Shown in pieces: positions 41,342 through 50,464 of a stretch of DNA of 51,155 nucleotides (positions are counted from its first letter, which is position 1; every line of letters begins with the position of its first letter). Below the pieces are notes generated by a model. The model had not been told where the DNA came from, did not search any database, and saw only the letters and a list, made by a program, of their open reading frames with translations. The translations under genes and the position numbers were made by a program. Location of the stretch: NCBI GenBank assembly GCA_001580565.1, contig LRBF01000127.1:1-51155 (forward strand). The letters run 5' to 3'. Source of the DNA: Caballeronia megalochromosomata. Lineage in GTDB: Bacteria; Pseudomonadota; Gammaproteobacteria; Burkholderiales; Burkholderiaceae.

Positions 41342-43048
41342 ATGAACGAAGCCCAGGGATTCATCGACGCACGCGATTTTCTGTTTGCCCATCGCACCGA
41401 TTACGACACCGCGTATCGCGACTTCAGATGGCCGTCGCTGGATCGCTTCAACTGGGCGCTCGATTATTTCGACCCGATGGCGCGCGGCAACGATGCGCCC
41501 GCGCTGCATATCGTCAACGAAAGCGGCGGCGAGACGCGCCTCTCGTTCGCGCAGATGAGCGAGCGCTCCGCGCGCGTCGCGAATCATTTGCGCGGCCTGA
41601 ACGTGAAGCGCGGGGAGCGCATCCTGCTGATGCTGCCGAACCGCGTCGAGCTATGGGAAACGATGCTCGCCGCGATGAAGCTCGGCGCGATCGTCCTGCC
41701 CGCGACCACGCAGCTCGCGCCCGCCGACCTGCGCGACCGCATCGCGCTGGGTGGCGTGCAGCACGTGATCGTCGATGCGGCGGAGATGCAGAAGTTCGAT
41801 GGCATCGACGTGCCTGGACTGCGTATCGCCGTGGGCAGTGCGGTGGAGGGCTGGCTCGCCTATGAAGCCGCCTATGACGCTTCGCCCGAATTCGTCGCGG
41901 ATGCCGTAACGAACGCGAACGATCCCTATCTGCTGTATTTCACGTCGGGCACGACGTCGAAGCCCAAGCTCGTCGCGCACACGCATCAGAGCTATCCGGT
42001 CGGGCATCTGTCGACGATGTACTGGATCGGCCTGCAACCCGGCGACGTGCACTGGAACATCAGTTCGCCCGGCTGGGCGAAGCACGCGTGGAGCTGCTTT
42101 TTCGCGCCGTGGAATGCGCAGGCGTGCGTGTTCATCTACAACTTCAGCCGTTTCGATGCGGCCCGCGCGCTCGACGTGCTCGTGCAACACGAAGTCACGA
42201 CGCTCTGCGCGCCGCCGACCGTGTGGCGCATGCTCGTGCAGGAGCCGCTCGCATCGTACAAGGTGAAGCTGCGCGAGATCGTCGGCGCGGGCGAGCCGCT
42301 CAATCCCGAAGTCGTCGAGCGCGTGCAGGCGGCGTGGGGCGTGCCGATCCGCGATGGCTACGGCCAGACCGAAACCACCGCGCAGATCGCGAATACGCCG
42401 GGCCAGCGTCTCGAGCCGGGCTCGATGGGCCGCCCGCTGCCGGGTTATCGCGTGGCGCTGCTCGATCCCGATGGCAATCCGGCGGAGGAGGGCGAGATCG
42501 CGCTCGTGCTCGATCCGCCGCCGCTCGGCCTGATGACCGGTTACGCCGACAATCCCAAGGCCACCGAGAACGCGATGCGCGGTGGCTTCTATCGCACGTC
42601 CGACGTCGCGGCGCGCGGCGCGGACGGCTACTTCGTCTATGTCGGCCGCGCGGACGACGTGTTCAAGTCGTCGGATTATCGGCTGAGCCCGTTCGAACTG
42701 GAGAGCGTGCTGATCGAGCATGAAGCAATCGCGGAAGCGGCCGTCGTGCCGAGCCCCGATCCGCTGCGCCTCTCGGTGCCGAAGGCGTTCGTCACGCTGC
42801 GCCACGGCTATTCGATCGGACCGGAGCTCGCGAGGAGCGTGTTCGCGTTCTCACGCGAGCGGCTCGCGCCCTACAAGCGCATCCGCCGCCTGGAGTTCGC
42901 GGAACTGCCGAAGACGATTTCCGGCAAGATCCGCCGCGTCGATCTGCGCAGACAGGAAATCGCGCGCACGCAGGACGGCGCGCGCGGCGAGTTCGAGTTC
43001 TGGGAAGAGGATTTCCCGGAGCTGCGTCAGACCAGCAAAGCCGACTGA
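41342..43048 (+). CDS. AMP-forming acyl-CoA synthetase
   Basis: This 568-residue enzyme starts at ATG after GGAGACGCA. Adenylation motifs are LLYFTSGTTSKPKLVAHTH (P-loop), RDGYGQTETTAQIANTPGQ, YRTSDVAARGADGYFVYVG, RADDVFKSSDYRLSPFELE and the catalytic Lys region LPKTISGKIRRVDLR. It resembles medium-chain/benzoate-CoA ligase-type synthetases. In this operon it may activate a free branched-chain acid such as isobutyrate or 2-methylbutyrate, feeding the dehydrogenase. Its exact acid is inferred. Confidence 0.92.
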   Translation: MNEAQGFIDARDFLFAHRTDYDTAYRDFRWPSLDRFNWALDYFDPMARGNDAPALHIVNESGGETRLSFAQMSERSARVANHLRGLNVKRGERILLMLPNRVELWETMLAAMKLGAIVLPATTQLAPADLRDRIALGGVQHVIVDAAEMQKFDGIDVPGLRIAVGSAVEGWLAYEAAYDASPEFVADAVTNANDPYLLYFTSGTTSKPKLVAHTHQSYPVGHLSTMYWIGLQPGDVHWNISSPGWAKHAWSCFFAPWNAQACVFIYNFSRFDAARALDVLVQHEVTTLCAPPTVWRMLVQEPLASYKVKLREIVGAGEPLNPEVVERVQAAWGVPIRDGYGQTETTAQIANTPGQRLEPGSMGRPLPGYRVALLDPDGNPAEEGEIALVLDPPPLGLMTGYADNPKATENAMRGGFYRTSDVAARGADGYFVYVGRADDVFKSSDYRLSPFELESVLIEHEAIAEAAVVPSPDPLRLSVPKAFVTLRHGYSIGPELARSVFAFSRERLAPYKRIRRLEFAELPKTISGKIRRVDLRRQEIARTQDGARGEFEFWEEDFPELRQTSKAD

Positions 43049-43062
43049 AAGGAATCCTCACG

Positions 43063-43833
43063 ATGATCGAAGTCACGCGCGACGGTGCAGCCGTCACGAT
43101 TCGTCTCGCCCGGCCCCCTGCCAACGCGTTCACCACCGATGGTCTGGCCGCGTTGCAGGAAACCGTCGACAGCCTGAACCGCGACGCGCAGGTGCGCGCG
43201 ATCGTCGTGACGGGCACGGGCCCGAAGTTCTTCAGCGCGGGCGCGGATCTCCATCAGTTCGCCGATGGCGACAAGGCCCACGCGCGCCTCGCCGCGCAAC
43301 GCTTCGGCGCGGCATTCGAGGCGTTGCAAAACGCGCGCGCGGTGACGATCGCCGCGATCAACGGCTACGCGATGGGCGGCGGTCTCGAATGCGCGCTCGC
43401 CTGCGATATCCGCATCGCCGAGGAGCATGCGCAGATGGCGCTGCCGGAAGCGTCGGTCGGACTGCTGCCGTGCGGATGCGGCACGCAGACGCTGCCGTGG
43501 CTCGTCGGCGAAGGCTGGGCGAAGCGCATCATTCTGACGGGCGAGCGCGTGGATGCGCGGACCGCATTGCGCATCGGGCTCGTCGAGGACGTGGTCGCGA
43601 GCGGCGGCGCCTATGACGCCGCGTTGACGATCGCGGCCCGCGTCGCGTCGATGAGCCCGGACGCCGTCGCGTACTCGAAGCCGCTGATTCACGCCGCGCG
43701 CGAAGGCATGCCGCGCCGCGCGGCGCTGGCGCTGGAGCGCGAGCGCTTCGTCGATCTCTTCGATGGCGCGAATCAGCGCGAAGGCGTCGCCGCGTTTATC
43801 GAAAAACGCAAGCCGCGGTGGAGCGCGTCATGA
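43063..43833 (+). CDS. Enoyl-CoA hydratase
   Basis: This 256-residue crotonase-fold enzyme starts after AAGGAATCCTCACG. The oxyanion-hole segments are SAGADLHQFADGD and INGYAMGGGLECALACDIRI. A catalytic Glu occurs in ALPEASVGLLPCGCGTQTLP; the second acidic position cannot be assigned with certainty by eye. It hydrates 2-enoyl-CoA, here probably methacrylyl-CoA. Its stop overlaps the next gene's start as ATGA. Confidence 0.92.
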   Translation: MIEVTRDGAAVTIRLARPPANAFTTDGLAALQETVDSLNRDAQVRAIVVTGTGPKFFSAGADLHQFADGDKAHARLAAQRFGAAFEALQNARAVTIAAINGYAMGGGLECALACDIRIAEEHAQMALPEASVGLLPCGCGTQTLPWLVGEGWAKRIILTGERVDARTALRIGLVEDVVASGGAYDAALTIAARVASMSPDAVAYSKPLIHAAREGMPRRAALALERERFVDLFDGANQREGVAAFIEKRKPRWSAS

Positions 43834-44948
43834 GCACGCAAGAACTGTTGCGCGCCACGCCGGAGGTCGGCTGCGAGATCGTCAACCGCGTGGCGATTGT
43901 CACGCTCGACCGGCCGCACGCACTGAACGCGCTGTCGCACGACATGATCGCGCTGCTCACCGACATCTTCGCGCAGTGCGCCGGGGACGATTCCGTCGCG
44001 GCGGTCGTGCTGCGCGGCGCGGGCGACAAGGCGTTCTGCGCGGGCGGCGACGTGCGCAAGCTCTATCACGCGGCGCGCAACGATCCGCATCACGAGACGC
44101 CGTGGCTGAAATTCTTCATCGAAGAATATCGGCTCGATTTCATGGTGCATCGCTTTGCGAAGCCCGTGATTGCGCTGATGGACGGCATCGTGATGGGCGG
44201 CGGCATGGGGCTCGCGCAAGGCGCGGCGTTGCGCATCGCGACCGAGCGCACTCGCATGGCGATGCCCGAGACGCGCATCGGCCTGTTGCCCGATGTCGGC
44301 GCGACGCACTTTCTGCGCGTGCTGCCGCGCGATCTCGCGCTGTACGTTGGCCTCACGGGCGCGCGTCTGTCGGGCGCCGATGCGAAGCGCGTCGGACTCG
44401 CGGACGAATGCGTGCCATCGACATGGCTGCGCGGTTTCATCGAGCGCCTCGAAAAGCTGCGCTGGGACGACGCGCAGGATGCAATGACGCAATTGAAGCG
44501 CGTGTTCGTGCCGCGCGCGAACATCGAACGTCACGCGCCGCTCGACGATATCCGCGCGCAGATCAGGCGTCACTTCGACGTGCGCGCAAGGGGCGGCGTG
44601 GAGCGCATCGCCGCGTCGCTGGCGACGGACGAATCGGACTGGGCGCGCTCGACGCTCGCCACGCTCGAAAGCCATTCGCCGACCATGCTCGAAGTGACGT
44701 GTCACGCGCTTCTGCGCGGCCGTCAGATGACGCTCGCGGACTGCTTTCGCATGGAACTGGGCGTCGTGTACCGCGCGATCGATGACGGCGATTTCGTCGA
44801 AGGCGTGCGTGCGCTCATCATCGATAAGGACGAGCGGCCTCGTTTCGCGCCGACCACACTCGCGCAGGTGCGCGCCGAGCGCGTGCAGCACTTTCTCTCG
44901 TCGCCGTGGCGCAAGGAGATGCATCCGCTCGCCGAACTGTGCGCCTGA
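43830..44948 (+). CDS. 3-hydroxyisobutyryl-CoA hydrolase (crotonase fold)
   Basis: This 372-residue protein is longer than enoyl-CoA hydratases and has the carboxy-terminal extension of the HIBCH type. Segments are RPHALNALSHDMIALLTDIF, CAGGDVRKLYHAARND, DGIVMGGGMGLAQGAALRIA, MAMPETRIGLLPDVGATHFL, LESHSPTMLEVTCHALLRG and the end IDKDERPRFAPTT. It releases 3-hydroxyisobutyrate from its CoA ester in valine breakdown. It overlaps the preceding hydratase gene by four bases; GGAG lies 8 nt before its ATG. The next pathway enzyme, 3-hydroxyisobutyrate dehydrogenase, is not in the window. Confidence 0.88.
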   Translation: MSTQELLRATPEVGCEIVNRVAIVTLDRPHALNALSHDMIALLTDIFAQCAGDDSVAAVVLRGAGDKAFCAGGDVRKLYHAARNDPHHETPWLKFFIEEYRLDFMVHRFAKPVIALMDGIVMGGGMGLAQGAALRIATERTRMAMPETRIGLLPDVGATHFLRVLPRDLALYVGLTGARLSGADAKRVGLADECVPSTWLRGFIERLEKLRWDDAQDAMTQLKRVFVPRANIERHAPLDDIRAQIRRHFDVRARGGVERIAASLATDESDWARSTLATLESHSPTMLEVTCHALLRGRQMTLADCFRMELGVVYRAIDDGDFVEGVRALIIDKDERPRFAPTTLAQVRAERVQHFLSSPWRKEMHPLAELCA

Positions 44949-44993
44949 TCTCCCGACGGAATTCGCAAGCAAATGTTTCCGCGGCGAACCGTC

Positions 44994-45039
44994 GAATTGT
45001 CCGATGGTCGAAAGGGACCTGTCTAACATCGGACAATTC
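44994..45039. promoter_or_regulatory. Perfect 13-bp inverted repeat before a secreted-protein gene
   Basis: GAATTGTCCGATG (44994-45006) and CATCGGACAATTC (45027-45039) are exact complements separated by 20 bases. The right arm ends one base before the ribosome site AGAGGAG. In RNA it would form a long hairpin next to the start region; in DNA it could be an operator. There is no T run, so it is not a typical terminator of the upstream operon. Confidence 0.5.
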
Positions 45040-45056
45040 AAGAGGAGAAACCGACC

Positions 45057-45767
45057 ATGTCGAACCGTAGGTCACGGATCGCACTTCTGTCGGCCGGCAT
45101 CGCATTCGCGTTGATTGCGCCGGCGGCATCGTACGCACAACTCAATCTCCAGCAGTTCGGCTTCGGCAGCGGCAAGTCCGACGTGGCGGCGGGCGCGAAC
45201 GGCGCGGCGCAGCCTTCGGCGCTAAACTCGCTCGTGCAGAACTATCTCGGCGCGAACCAGCAGGTGCTCTCGGGGCAATCGAATCTCGCATCGGCGATGG
45301 GCATGCCGAGCGTCGCGACTCAGGCGCAATCGGCGGCAGGTTTGCTGTCGGGCGCATCGGGCGGCAGCGGCGTGCCGAGCACGAGCGTGTTGTCGCAACT
45401 GGGCGGCACGCAGCAGAACGTGTCGCAATCGTTGATGCAGGCGTTCTCGAACGGTTCCACGACTCCGCCGACGGCCGCGAGCAAGCAGACTTTCAGCGAC
45501 GGCCTCGCCTCGCTGGGGCAGGGCGTGAAGCAGTACGCCGGCCTGCAGTCGAACCTCGGCGCGGTGACGAATTCGATGAACATGTCGTCGCTCCTGCAAG
45601 CAGGCTCGAATCCGGCAACCGCGCAGGCGGCGACCTATATCGCGCAATCCGCGCCGGGACAGTTGCAGTCGCTCGTGCAGACGCTCACGCAAGCGGTGCA
45701 GTACGCGAAGACCAATGGCATTTCGGTGCCGTCGATCGCGACAGCGGCTTTGAGCGGCGCGAAGTGA
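45057..45767 (+). CDS. Secreted low-complexity protein of unknown function
   Basis: This 236-residue protein starts at ATG with AGAGGAG before it and carries a signal peptide (LLSAGIAFALIAPAASYA). The mature protein is rich in Ser, Gln, Ala, Asn and Gly. It contains repeated helical-looking segments such as LNSLVQNYLGANQQVLSGQ and GLASLGQGVKQYAGLQSNL. It probably functions in the periplasm or outside the cell. I recognise no family. It is expressed alone, with an inverted repeat upstream and a terminator downstream. Confidence 0.75.
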   Translation: MSNRRSRIALLSAGIAFALIAPAASYAQLNLQQFGFGSGKSDVAAGANGAAQPSALNSLVQNYLGANQQVLSGQSNLASAMGMPSVATQAQSAAGLLSGASGGSGVPSTSVLSQLGGTQQNVSQSLMQAFSNGSTTPPTAASKQTFSDGLASLGQGVKQYAGLQSNLGAVTNSMNMSSLLQAGSNPATAQAATYIAQSAPGQLQSLVQTLTQAVQYAKTNGISVPSIATAALSGAK

Positions 45768-45800
45768 CGTAGTGCCGCGCGGCGACGTTCCGCGCAAAAG

Positions 45801-45838
45801 AAAAGCGGCGGGCTCGATTCGAGCCGCGCCGCTTTTTT
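45801..45838. terminator. Rho-independent terminator
   Basis: AAAAGCGGCGGGCTCG pairs, with one bulged base, with CGAGCCGCGCCGCTTTT, followed by more T. It ends the secreted-protein gene and may also act on the convergent gene ending at 45869. Confidence 0.85.
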
Positions 45839-45868
45839 GCGTGAGATTGCCGGGGATCGTCCGGTTTG

Positions 45869-46408
45869 CTAACCGGTGGCGTGCCGCATCGCAAGACGCC
45901 TGAGCACGGGCAGCGCGTGCGGCCGGCGCGTTTCGGGCGCAAGCGGCGGGAGATAGGAAATGTCGGCGACATCGGCCAGTTGTTGCGTGAGCGGGTCAGG
46001 ATCGAGCACTTCGAGCGCGGGCGGCTCGACCGGTTCGGCATTGACATGCTCCGGTTTGTCGACGTTGATGCCGAGCGCATGGCGCACGTCCACGCCGCGA
46101 ATATGCACCTTGTAGCCGGCGTCATTCAGCACGCGCTCGCGCGACTTCCAGAACTCGAGCGCGGAGGCGGTCATCGGATGATGCGACACGTATTCGACCA
46201 CGATCTCATAGCCACGCACTTTCGGATAATTCAACAGCAATTTACCCGAACGAATATAACGAATGTAGCGGTCGATTTTCTTCGTGAGCAAATCCTGATG
46301 CTCTCGTTCATCGCGCCAGTCGAGCTCGTCGAAGAGCCCGACATAGACGCGCCTGAAGAGAATATTCACTCCGATGTAATCGATGGCGTCCACGTCACGC
46401 AAAGACAT
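45869..46408 (-). CDS. DUF6572-like protein
   Basis: This 179-residue soluble protein starts at ATG with AGGGGA 6 nt upstream. The first 95 residues match the DUF6572 pattern: DVDAIDYIGVNILFRRVYVG, LFDELDWRDEREHQDLLTKK and IDRYIRYIRSGKLLLNYPKV, then YEIVVEYVSHHP. The remaining part is Pro/Glu-rich. The family is predicted to be intracellular and its role is unknown. Similar proteins can lie near toxin or immunity genes, but nothing of that kind is visible here. Confidence 0.65.
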   Translation of the reverse strand: MSLRDVDAIDYIGVNILFRRVYVGLFDELDWRDEREHQDLLTKKIDRYIRYIRSGKLLLNYPKVRGYEIVVEYVSHHPMTASALEFWKSRERVLNDAGYKVHIRGVDVRHALGINVDKPEHVNAEPVEPPALEVLDPDPLTQQLADVADISYLPPLAPETRRPHALPVLRRLAMRHATG

Positions 46409-46599
46409 GGTCAATCCCCTGCGCCCTCAGACGGGCAAATAGCGATGGATTGCATTGTAGCGGATATACCCCATCGAATAATCGTGAAACACCGTGTTAA
46501 CCGGCCGATAATCTCATTTTCGTAAGAGTCCGAATTCTCGATTTAAGCGCAATCTGATTGTCGAGAACAAATACAACAAATCGCGACTCTATTTTTCAA

Positions 46600-47772
46600 T
46601 TAAGTCCGCCTTCTCGATGCGTCCGCGAGATCCCGTGTGGAAGGGGTTTTCGCGATTTCTTCGTTGCTCATCGCCTCGACTTGCGGCAGCGGCGGCTGCT
46701 CGTTGATCCACGCATTCAGAATCGTCGACGTCACCGCGAGAATCACGGGGCCGATGAACAATCCGACTATTCCGAACGCGAACATGCCGCCGAGTACGCC
46801 GGAGAGAATCAGCAGCATCGAGAGATTCACGCCGCGCTTGATGAGAATGGGCCGCAGGAAGTTGTCGAGCATCGCGATCATGATCGACCACACGAGCAGC
46901 AGCGACGCGGCGACATTCGAGCCATGCCAGAAAAGGAAGGCGACGCCGCCGAGCAACGGCAGCAGCGGGCCGATCTGCGCGAGGCACAGCATCAGCATGA
47001 TGGCCGTGATGATGCCCGCAGCCGGCACGCCCGCGATCGCGAGCCCGATGCCGCCGAGCGCCGACTGCGTGACCGCCGTCACGACGATGCCGAGCGCCAC
47101 CGCGCGGATCGCGAGGCCGGCGAGCTTGACGGCTTCCGCGCCGCGCTGCGCGGCGATGCGCGTCGCGAAGCGCGTGGCGAAGCGTCCGGCCGCCTCGCCA
47201 TTCATGTACAGGATGCCGGAGATGATGACGGTGATCACCATGTGCATCACGAACACACCGACGACAGCGGCATGCGAGAGCATCCAGCGCGCGGCGATCG
47301 TCACATAGGGCTCGAGCTTCGCGAGCAGGCCGCCGGGGCCGGCGTCGGAGAGCGACTGCCATTCCGTCGCGACGCGCGCGCCCGCGACCGGTATGTCATG
47401 CACCCAGCCCGGCGGCGGCGGCAGCGCGTAGCTGGGCAGGCTCTTGATGGCGGCCATGATCTCGCCGCCATGCAAGGCGAGCGTCGAAATCGCTTCGTAA
47501 AGCGGCAGCACGATGACGATCAGGAGTATCAGCAGCATGATGGTCGTCGCGAGCCAGCGGCGGTTGCCGCAGCGGCGCTGCACGCCGCGCATGAGCGGCC
47601 AGGTCGCGACGACGATCGTCGTGGCCCAGATGAGGCCCGGCAGAAACGGTCGCAGGACGTAGAGACTGCCGACCGTGAGCGCGGTCAGGATCGTGATGAC
47701 GAGCAGGATGCGGGCGATATCCACCGGCTGGCGGGGATTCGGATTCGGCGGCCCGTTGGATACGGTTGGCAT
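46600..47772 (-). CDS. AI-2E family transporter (YdiK type)
   Basis: This 390-residue inner-membrane protein has around eight membrane segments. Examples are ILLVITILTALTVGSLYVLR near the start, ATTIMLLILLIVIVLPLYEA, LLLVWSIMIAMLDNFLRPIL and SMLLILSGVLGGMFAFGIVG. The pattern, including LDNFLRPILIKRG, is typical of the AI-2E (formerly UPF0118) family. Members have been linked to autoinducer-2 export or Na+/H+ exchange; which applies here is unknown. I chose ATG 47772; the open frame further upstream is strongly basic and not membrane-like. Confidence 0.88.
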   Translation of the reverse strand: MPTVSNGPPNPNPRQPVDIARILLVITILTALTVGSLYVLRPFLPGLIWATTIVVATWPLMRGVQRRCGNRRWLATTIMLLILLIVIVLPLYEAISTLALHGGEIMAAIKSLPSYALPPPPGWVHDIPVAGARVATEWQSLSDAGPGGLLAKLEPYVTIAARWMLSHAAVVGVFVMHMVITVIISGILYMNGEAAGRFATRFATRIAAQRGAEAVKLAGLAIRAVALGIVVTAVTQSALGGIGLAIAGVPAAGIITAIMLMLCLAQIGPLLPLLGGVAFLFWHGSNVAASLLLVWSIMIAMLDNFLRPILIKRGVNLSMLLILSGVLGGMFAFGIVGLFIGPVILAVTSTILNAWINEQPPLPQVEAMSNEEIAKTPSTRDLADASRRRT

Positions 47773-48092
47773 GGTGCGTCCGGATGAAAGTGATTGTCGA
47801 TGCGGCGCTCGAATACGGGCATGGCGCGCAACGAAAGATGAACGAGCGGCAAGCCGCTCCCGGCGTGATGGGCGCAATCATAGCGGCACTCCAATCCATA
47901 CTACTAAAAATCGGAGGGCGCCTGCCCCTGAAATACCCTTCGTGCGACGCGTGACGCATCGAACGCAGTCTTTGCACGAAATCTGGCAATGCGTTTTTAA
48001 ATTGCCTATTCTTTTTTGCGGGCGCAGAAGAGAGCATGCAATGCTCCGCCGCGCGCCACGAGGACGATACAAAAACGACTTGGGAGACTGTC
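47773..48092. other. Divergent intergenic region before the PQQ dehydrogenase
   Basis: No gene is supported in these 320 bases. The part at 47985-48015 is AT-rich and probably includes the rightward promoter, but no convincing hexamer pair was found. Confidence 0.3.
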
Positions 48093-49832
48093 ATGACCGG
48101 TTTTTCCCGTACCTCGCTCGCTCCGCTCATTGTTGCTCTCGGTGCTTTCGGAATCGTGACATCCCACGAGGCCAGGGCCGCCGAGGAAATCCAGAACGCC
48201 AACACGACGCAGGCATCGCCGGTTCCGAGTTCGCTGCGACCCATCTCGCAGCAACAGCTCGACGGCGCCGCGGGCGACAGCGCGTCCTGGCTGCATTCGA
48301 ACGGATCGTATGCCGAAACGCGCTACGCGCCCGCGACGCAGATCAACACGTCGAATGTGGCGAAGCTCAGGCCCGCGTTCATCTTTCAGACCGCGGTGAT
48401 GGAGTCGATGGAAACCGCGCCGATCGTCTCGAACGGCGTGATGTTCCTCACCACGTCGTACAACCACGTCTATGCGATCGACGCGGTGACGGGCAAGGAG
48501 TTCTGGCATTACAAGCACAAGATGGGGCCGGTGACGACCTTCTGCTGCGGTCCGAACAACCGCGGCGTGGCGATCTCGGGCAACCGCCTCTTCATGGGCA
48601 CGCTCGATTCGAAGCTCGTCGCGCTCGACGCGAAGACCGGCAACGTGCTGTGGTCGACGCAGATCGCCGATCCGGAAGAGGGCTACTCGGAAACGATGGC
48701 GCCGGTCGTCGTCGACGACAAGGTGCTGATCGGCACGAACGGCGGCGAGTACGGCATACGCGGCTTCGTGAAGGCGTTCGACGCGAACTCCGGCCAGTTG
48801 CTGTGGACCTTCTACACAATTCCCGACACGGGCAGCGAAGGCGTGTGGGCGGAGAACGATGCGGTCGGCCGCAACATGAAGCGCGACATCGCGGCGGAAA
48901 AGAAGACGCTTGCGGACAAGGGCACGGACTTCAACAAGACCCTCGGCGGCGGCGTCTGGATGGCGCCCGCGATCGATCGCAAGACGCGCACGGTGTACTT
49001 CGTCGTCGGCAATCCGTCGCCGGACCTCTATGGCGCGATTCGCCCCGGTGACAATCTCTATACGGATTCGCTCGTCGCCGTCGATCTCGATACCGGCAAG
49101 TACAAGTGGCACTTCCAGTACATCGCGCACGACGTGTGGGATCTCGACGCGGTGAGCCCACCGATTCTCGTCGACGTGAAGGACAAGAACGGACAGATGA
49201 TTCCCGCCATCATCCACGGTGGCAAGACCGGTTTCGTCTACGTGCATGACAGGCGTGACGGCAAGCTCATCCGCATTTCCGAGGCGATGATCCCGCAGGA
49301 AGGCGTCTGGACCCTGCCGACGTCGACCGGCGCACGCATGCTGCCGGGCGCGAACGGCGGCGTCGAATGGTCACCGATGGCGTTCAGCCCGAAAACGCGC
49401 ATGGCCTACGCGGCGAACCTGCATCAGCCGATGACGTATCAGGTCGAGGAAGCGGCGTATCCCGGCGGCAAGCTGTGGCTCGGCGGCGCGTTCAAGACGA
49501 TTCCGTCCGAGCAGCAATGGGGCAGGCTCGTCGCGGTGAATGTCGATACCGGCAAGATCGCATGGGCTTACAAGACCGATCAGCCGTTGATCGGCGGCGT
49601 GCTCGCGACCGCGGGCGGGCTCGTGTTCAACGGCGAGGGCAACGGCCTCTTCCGCGCCTTCGACGCCGCCACCGGCCGCAAGCTCTGGGAGTTCCAGTGC
49701 GGCGCGGGCGTCAATGCGCCGGCGGTGTCGTACATGGTGAACGGCAAGCAGTACGTCGCGGTCGCGGCGGGCGGCAACACGCAACTCGACTTCAAACGCG
49801 GCAATAGCCTGCTCGTGTTCGCGCTGCCCTGA
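48093..49832 (+). CDS. PQQ-dependent alcohol dehydrogenase with lanthanide-type aspartate
   Basis: This 579-residue periplasmic protein starts at ATG after GGGAGACTG and has a signal peptide ending near SHEARA. It is an eight-bladed propeller of the methanol/ethanol dehydrogenase group. Visible are [20 protein letters not shown], the vicinal cysteines C151-C152 in [11 protein letters not shown] that lie against [18 protein letters not shown], and [20 protein letters not shown]. In [13 protein letters not shown], Asp350 matches the catalytic base and Asp352 the extra metal ligand found in XoxF/PedH-type lanthanide enzymes. It lacks a haem domain; the overlapping downstream gene encodes the likely cytochrome acceptor. 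The alcohol substrate is unknown. Confidence 0.93.
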   Translation: MTGFSRTSLAPLIVALGAFGIVTSHEARAAEEIQNANTTQASPVPSSLRPISQQQLDGAAGDSASWLHSNGSYAETRYAPATQINTSNVAKLRPAFIFQTAVMESMETAPIVSNGVMFLTTSYNHVYAIDAVTGKEFWHYKHKMGPVTTFCCGPNNRGVAISGNRLFMGTLDSKLVALDAKTGNVLWSTQIADPEEGYSETMAPVVVDDKVLIGTNGGEYGIRGFVKAFDANSGQLLWTFYTIPDTGSEGVWAENDAVGRNMKRDIAAEKKTLADKGTDFNKTLGGGVWMAPAIDRKTRTVYFVVGNPSPDLYGAIRPGDNLYTDSLVAVDLDTGKYKWHFQYIAHDVWDLDAVSPPILVDVKDKNGQMIPAIIHGGKTGFVYVHDRRDGKLIRISEAMIPQEGVWTLPTSTGARMLPGANGGVEWSPMAFSPKTRMAYAANLHQPMTYQVEEAAYPGGKLWLGGAFKTIPSEQQWGRLVAVNVDTGKIAWAYKTDQPLIGGVLATAGGLVFNGEGNGLFRAFDAATGRKLWEFQCGAGVNAPAVSYMVNGKQYVAVAAGGNTQLDFKRGNSLLVFALP

Positions 49833-50440
49833 TGATGACGCACGCCAAACGTGTACGGGTCTGGCTCGTCTACGTGCTGTGGATCGTCGCGTGCGTGCTG
49901 CTGTCGCTGCCTGCTCTCTCTCGCGCGAATGCGCAGGCGGTTGCCGCGAAGGCCGCCGTCTGCACTTCGTGTCACGGGCTCGGCGGCAACTCGACGACGG
50001 GCGATTATCCCTCGCTCGCCGGGCAGACCTCGCGCTATCTCTATCTGCAACTGCGCGACTTCAAGGCGGGCCGCCGCAGCGATCCGCGCATGTCGCCGAT
50101 GGTCGCGAACCTCTCGCTCGACGACATGCACGACCTCGCCGATTACTTCGCCGCGCAAAAGCCGATCGCCACCGACTTCAAGGCGGACCCGGTGAAGGTC
50201 GAGGCGGGCAGGAAGAAGTCCGAAGAGATTCTCTGCACGATGTGCCATCTCGGCGGCTTCTCGGGGCAAAACGAGATTCCGCGCGTCGCGGGCCAGCAGT
50301 ATCCGTACATCGTGAAACAGTTGCAGGACTTCCGCGACAGGAAGCGCACCAACGACGCGGGCAACATGACGAGCGTGTCGAAGAATCTGACGGACGCGGA
50401 TATCGAGAACCTGGCGAACTACATCGCGAATCTGCAATGA
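49832..50440 (+). CDS. Dihaem cytochrome c, electron acceptor of the PQQ dehydrogenase
   Basis: This 202-residue exported protein has an amino-terminal signal/anchor (VWLVYVLWIVACVLLSLPAL). Two haem-binding motifs are CTSCHG at residues 44-49 and CTMCHL at 135-140, each followed by a cytochrome c4-like region (YPSLAGQTSRYLYLQLRDFK; IPRVAGQQYPYIVKQLQDFR). Candidate axial Met ligands are in DPRMSPMVANLS and AGNMTSVSKNL. Its ATG overlaps the dehydrogenase stop, so the two are co-translated. It probably passes electrons from PQQ to a terminal oxidase. Confidence 0.92.
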   Translation: MMTHAKRVRVWLVYVLWIVACVLLSLPALSRANAQAVAAKAAVCTSCHGLGGNSTTGDYPSLAGQTSRYLYLQLRDFKAGRRSDPRMSPMVANLSLDDMHDLADYFAAQKPIATDFKADPVKVEAGRKKSEEILCTMCHLGGFSGQNEIPRVAGQQYPYIVKQLQDFRDRKRTNDAGNMTSVSKNLTDADIENLANYIANLQ

Positions 50441-50464
50441 CGCTTCACGGGGACGCTTATAACG

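Noticed and set aside
40085..41587. A 500-codon minus-strand frame antisense to the acyl-CoA dehydrogenase
   Set aside because: It is a high-GC shadow frame that spans two unambiguous plus-strand genes.
47983..47999. Sigma-54-like element (CTGGCAATGCGTTTTTA) before the PQQ dehydrogenase
   Set aside because: The TGGC half matches, but the -12 TTGC half is replaced by T residues, so the match is too poor.
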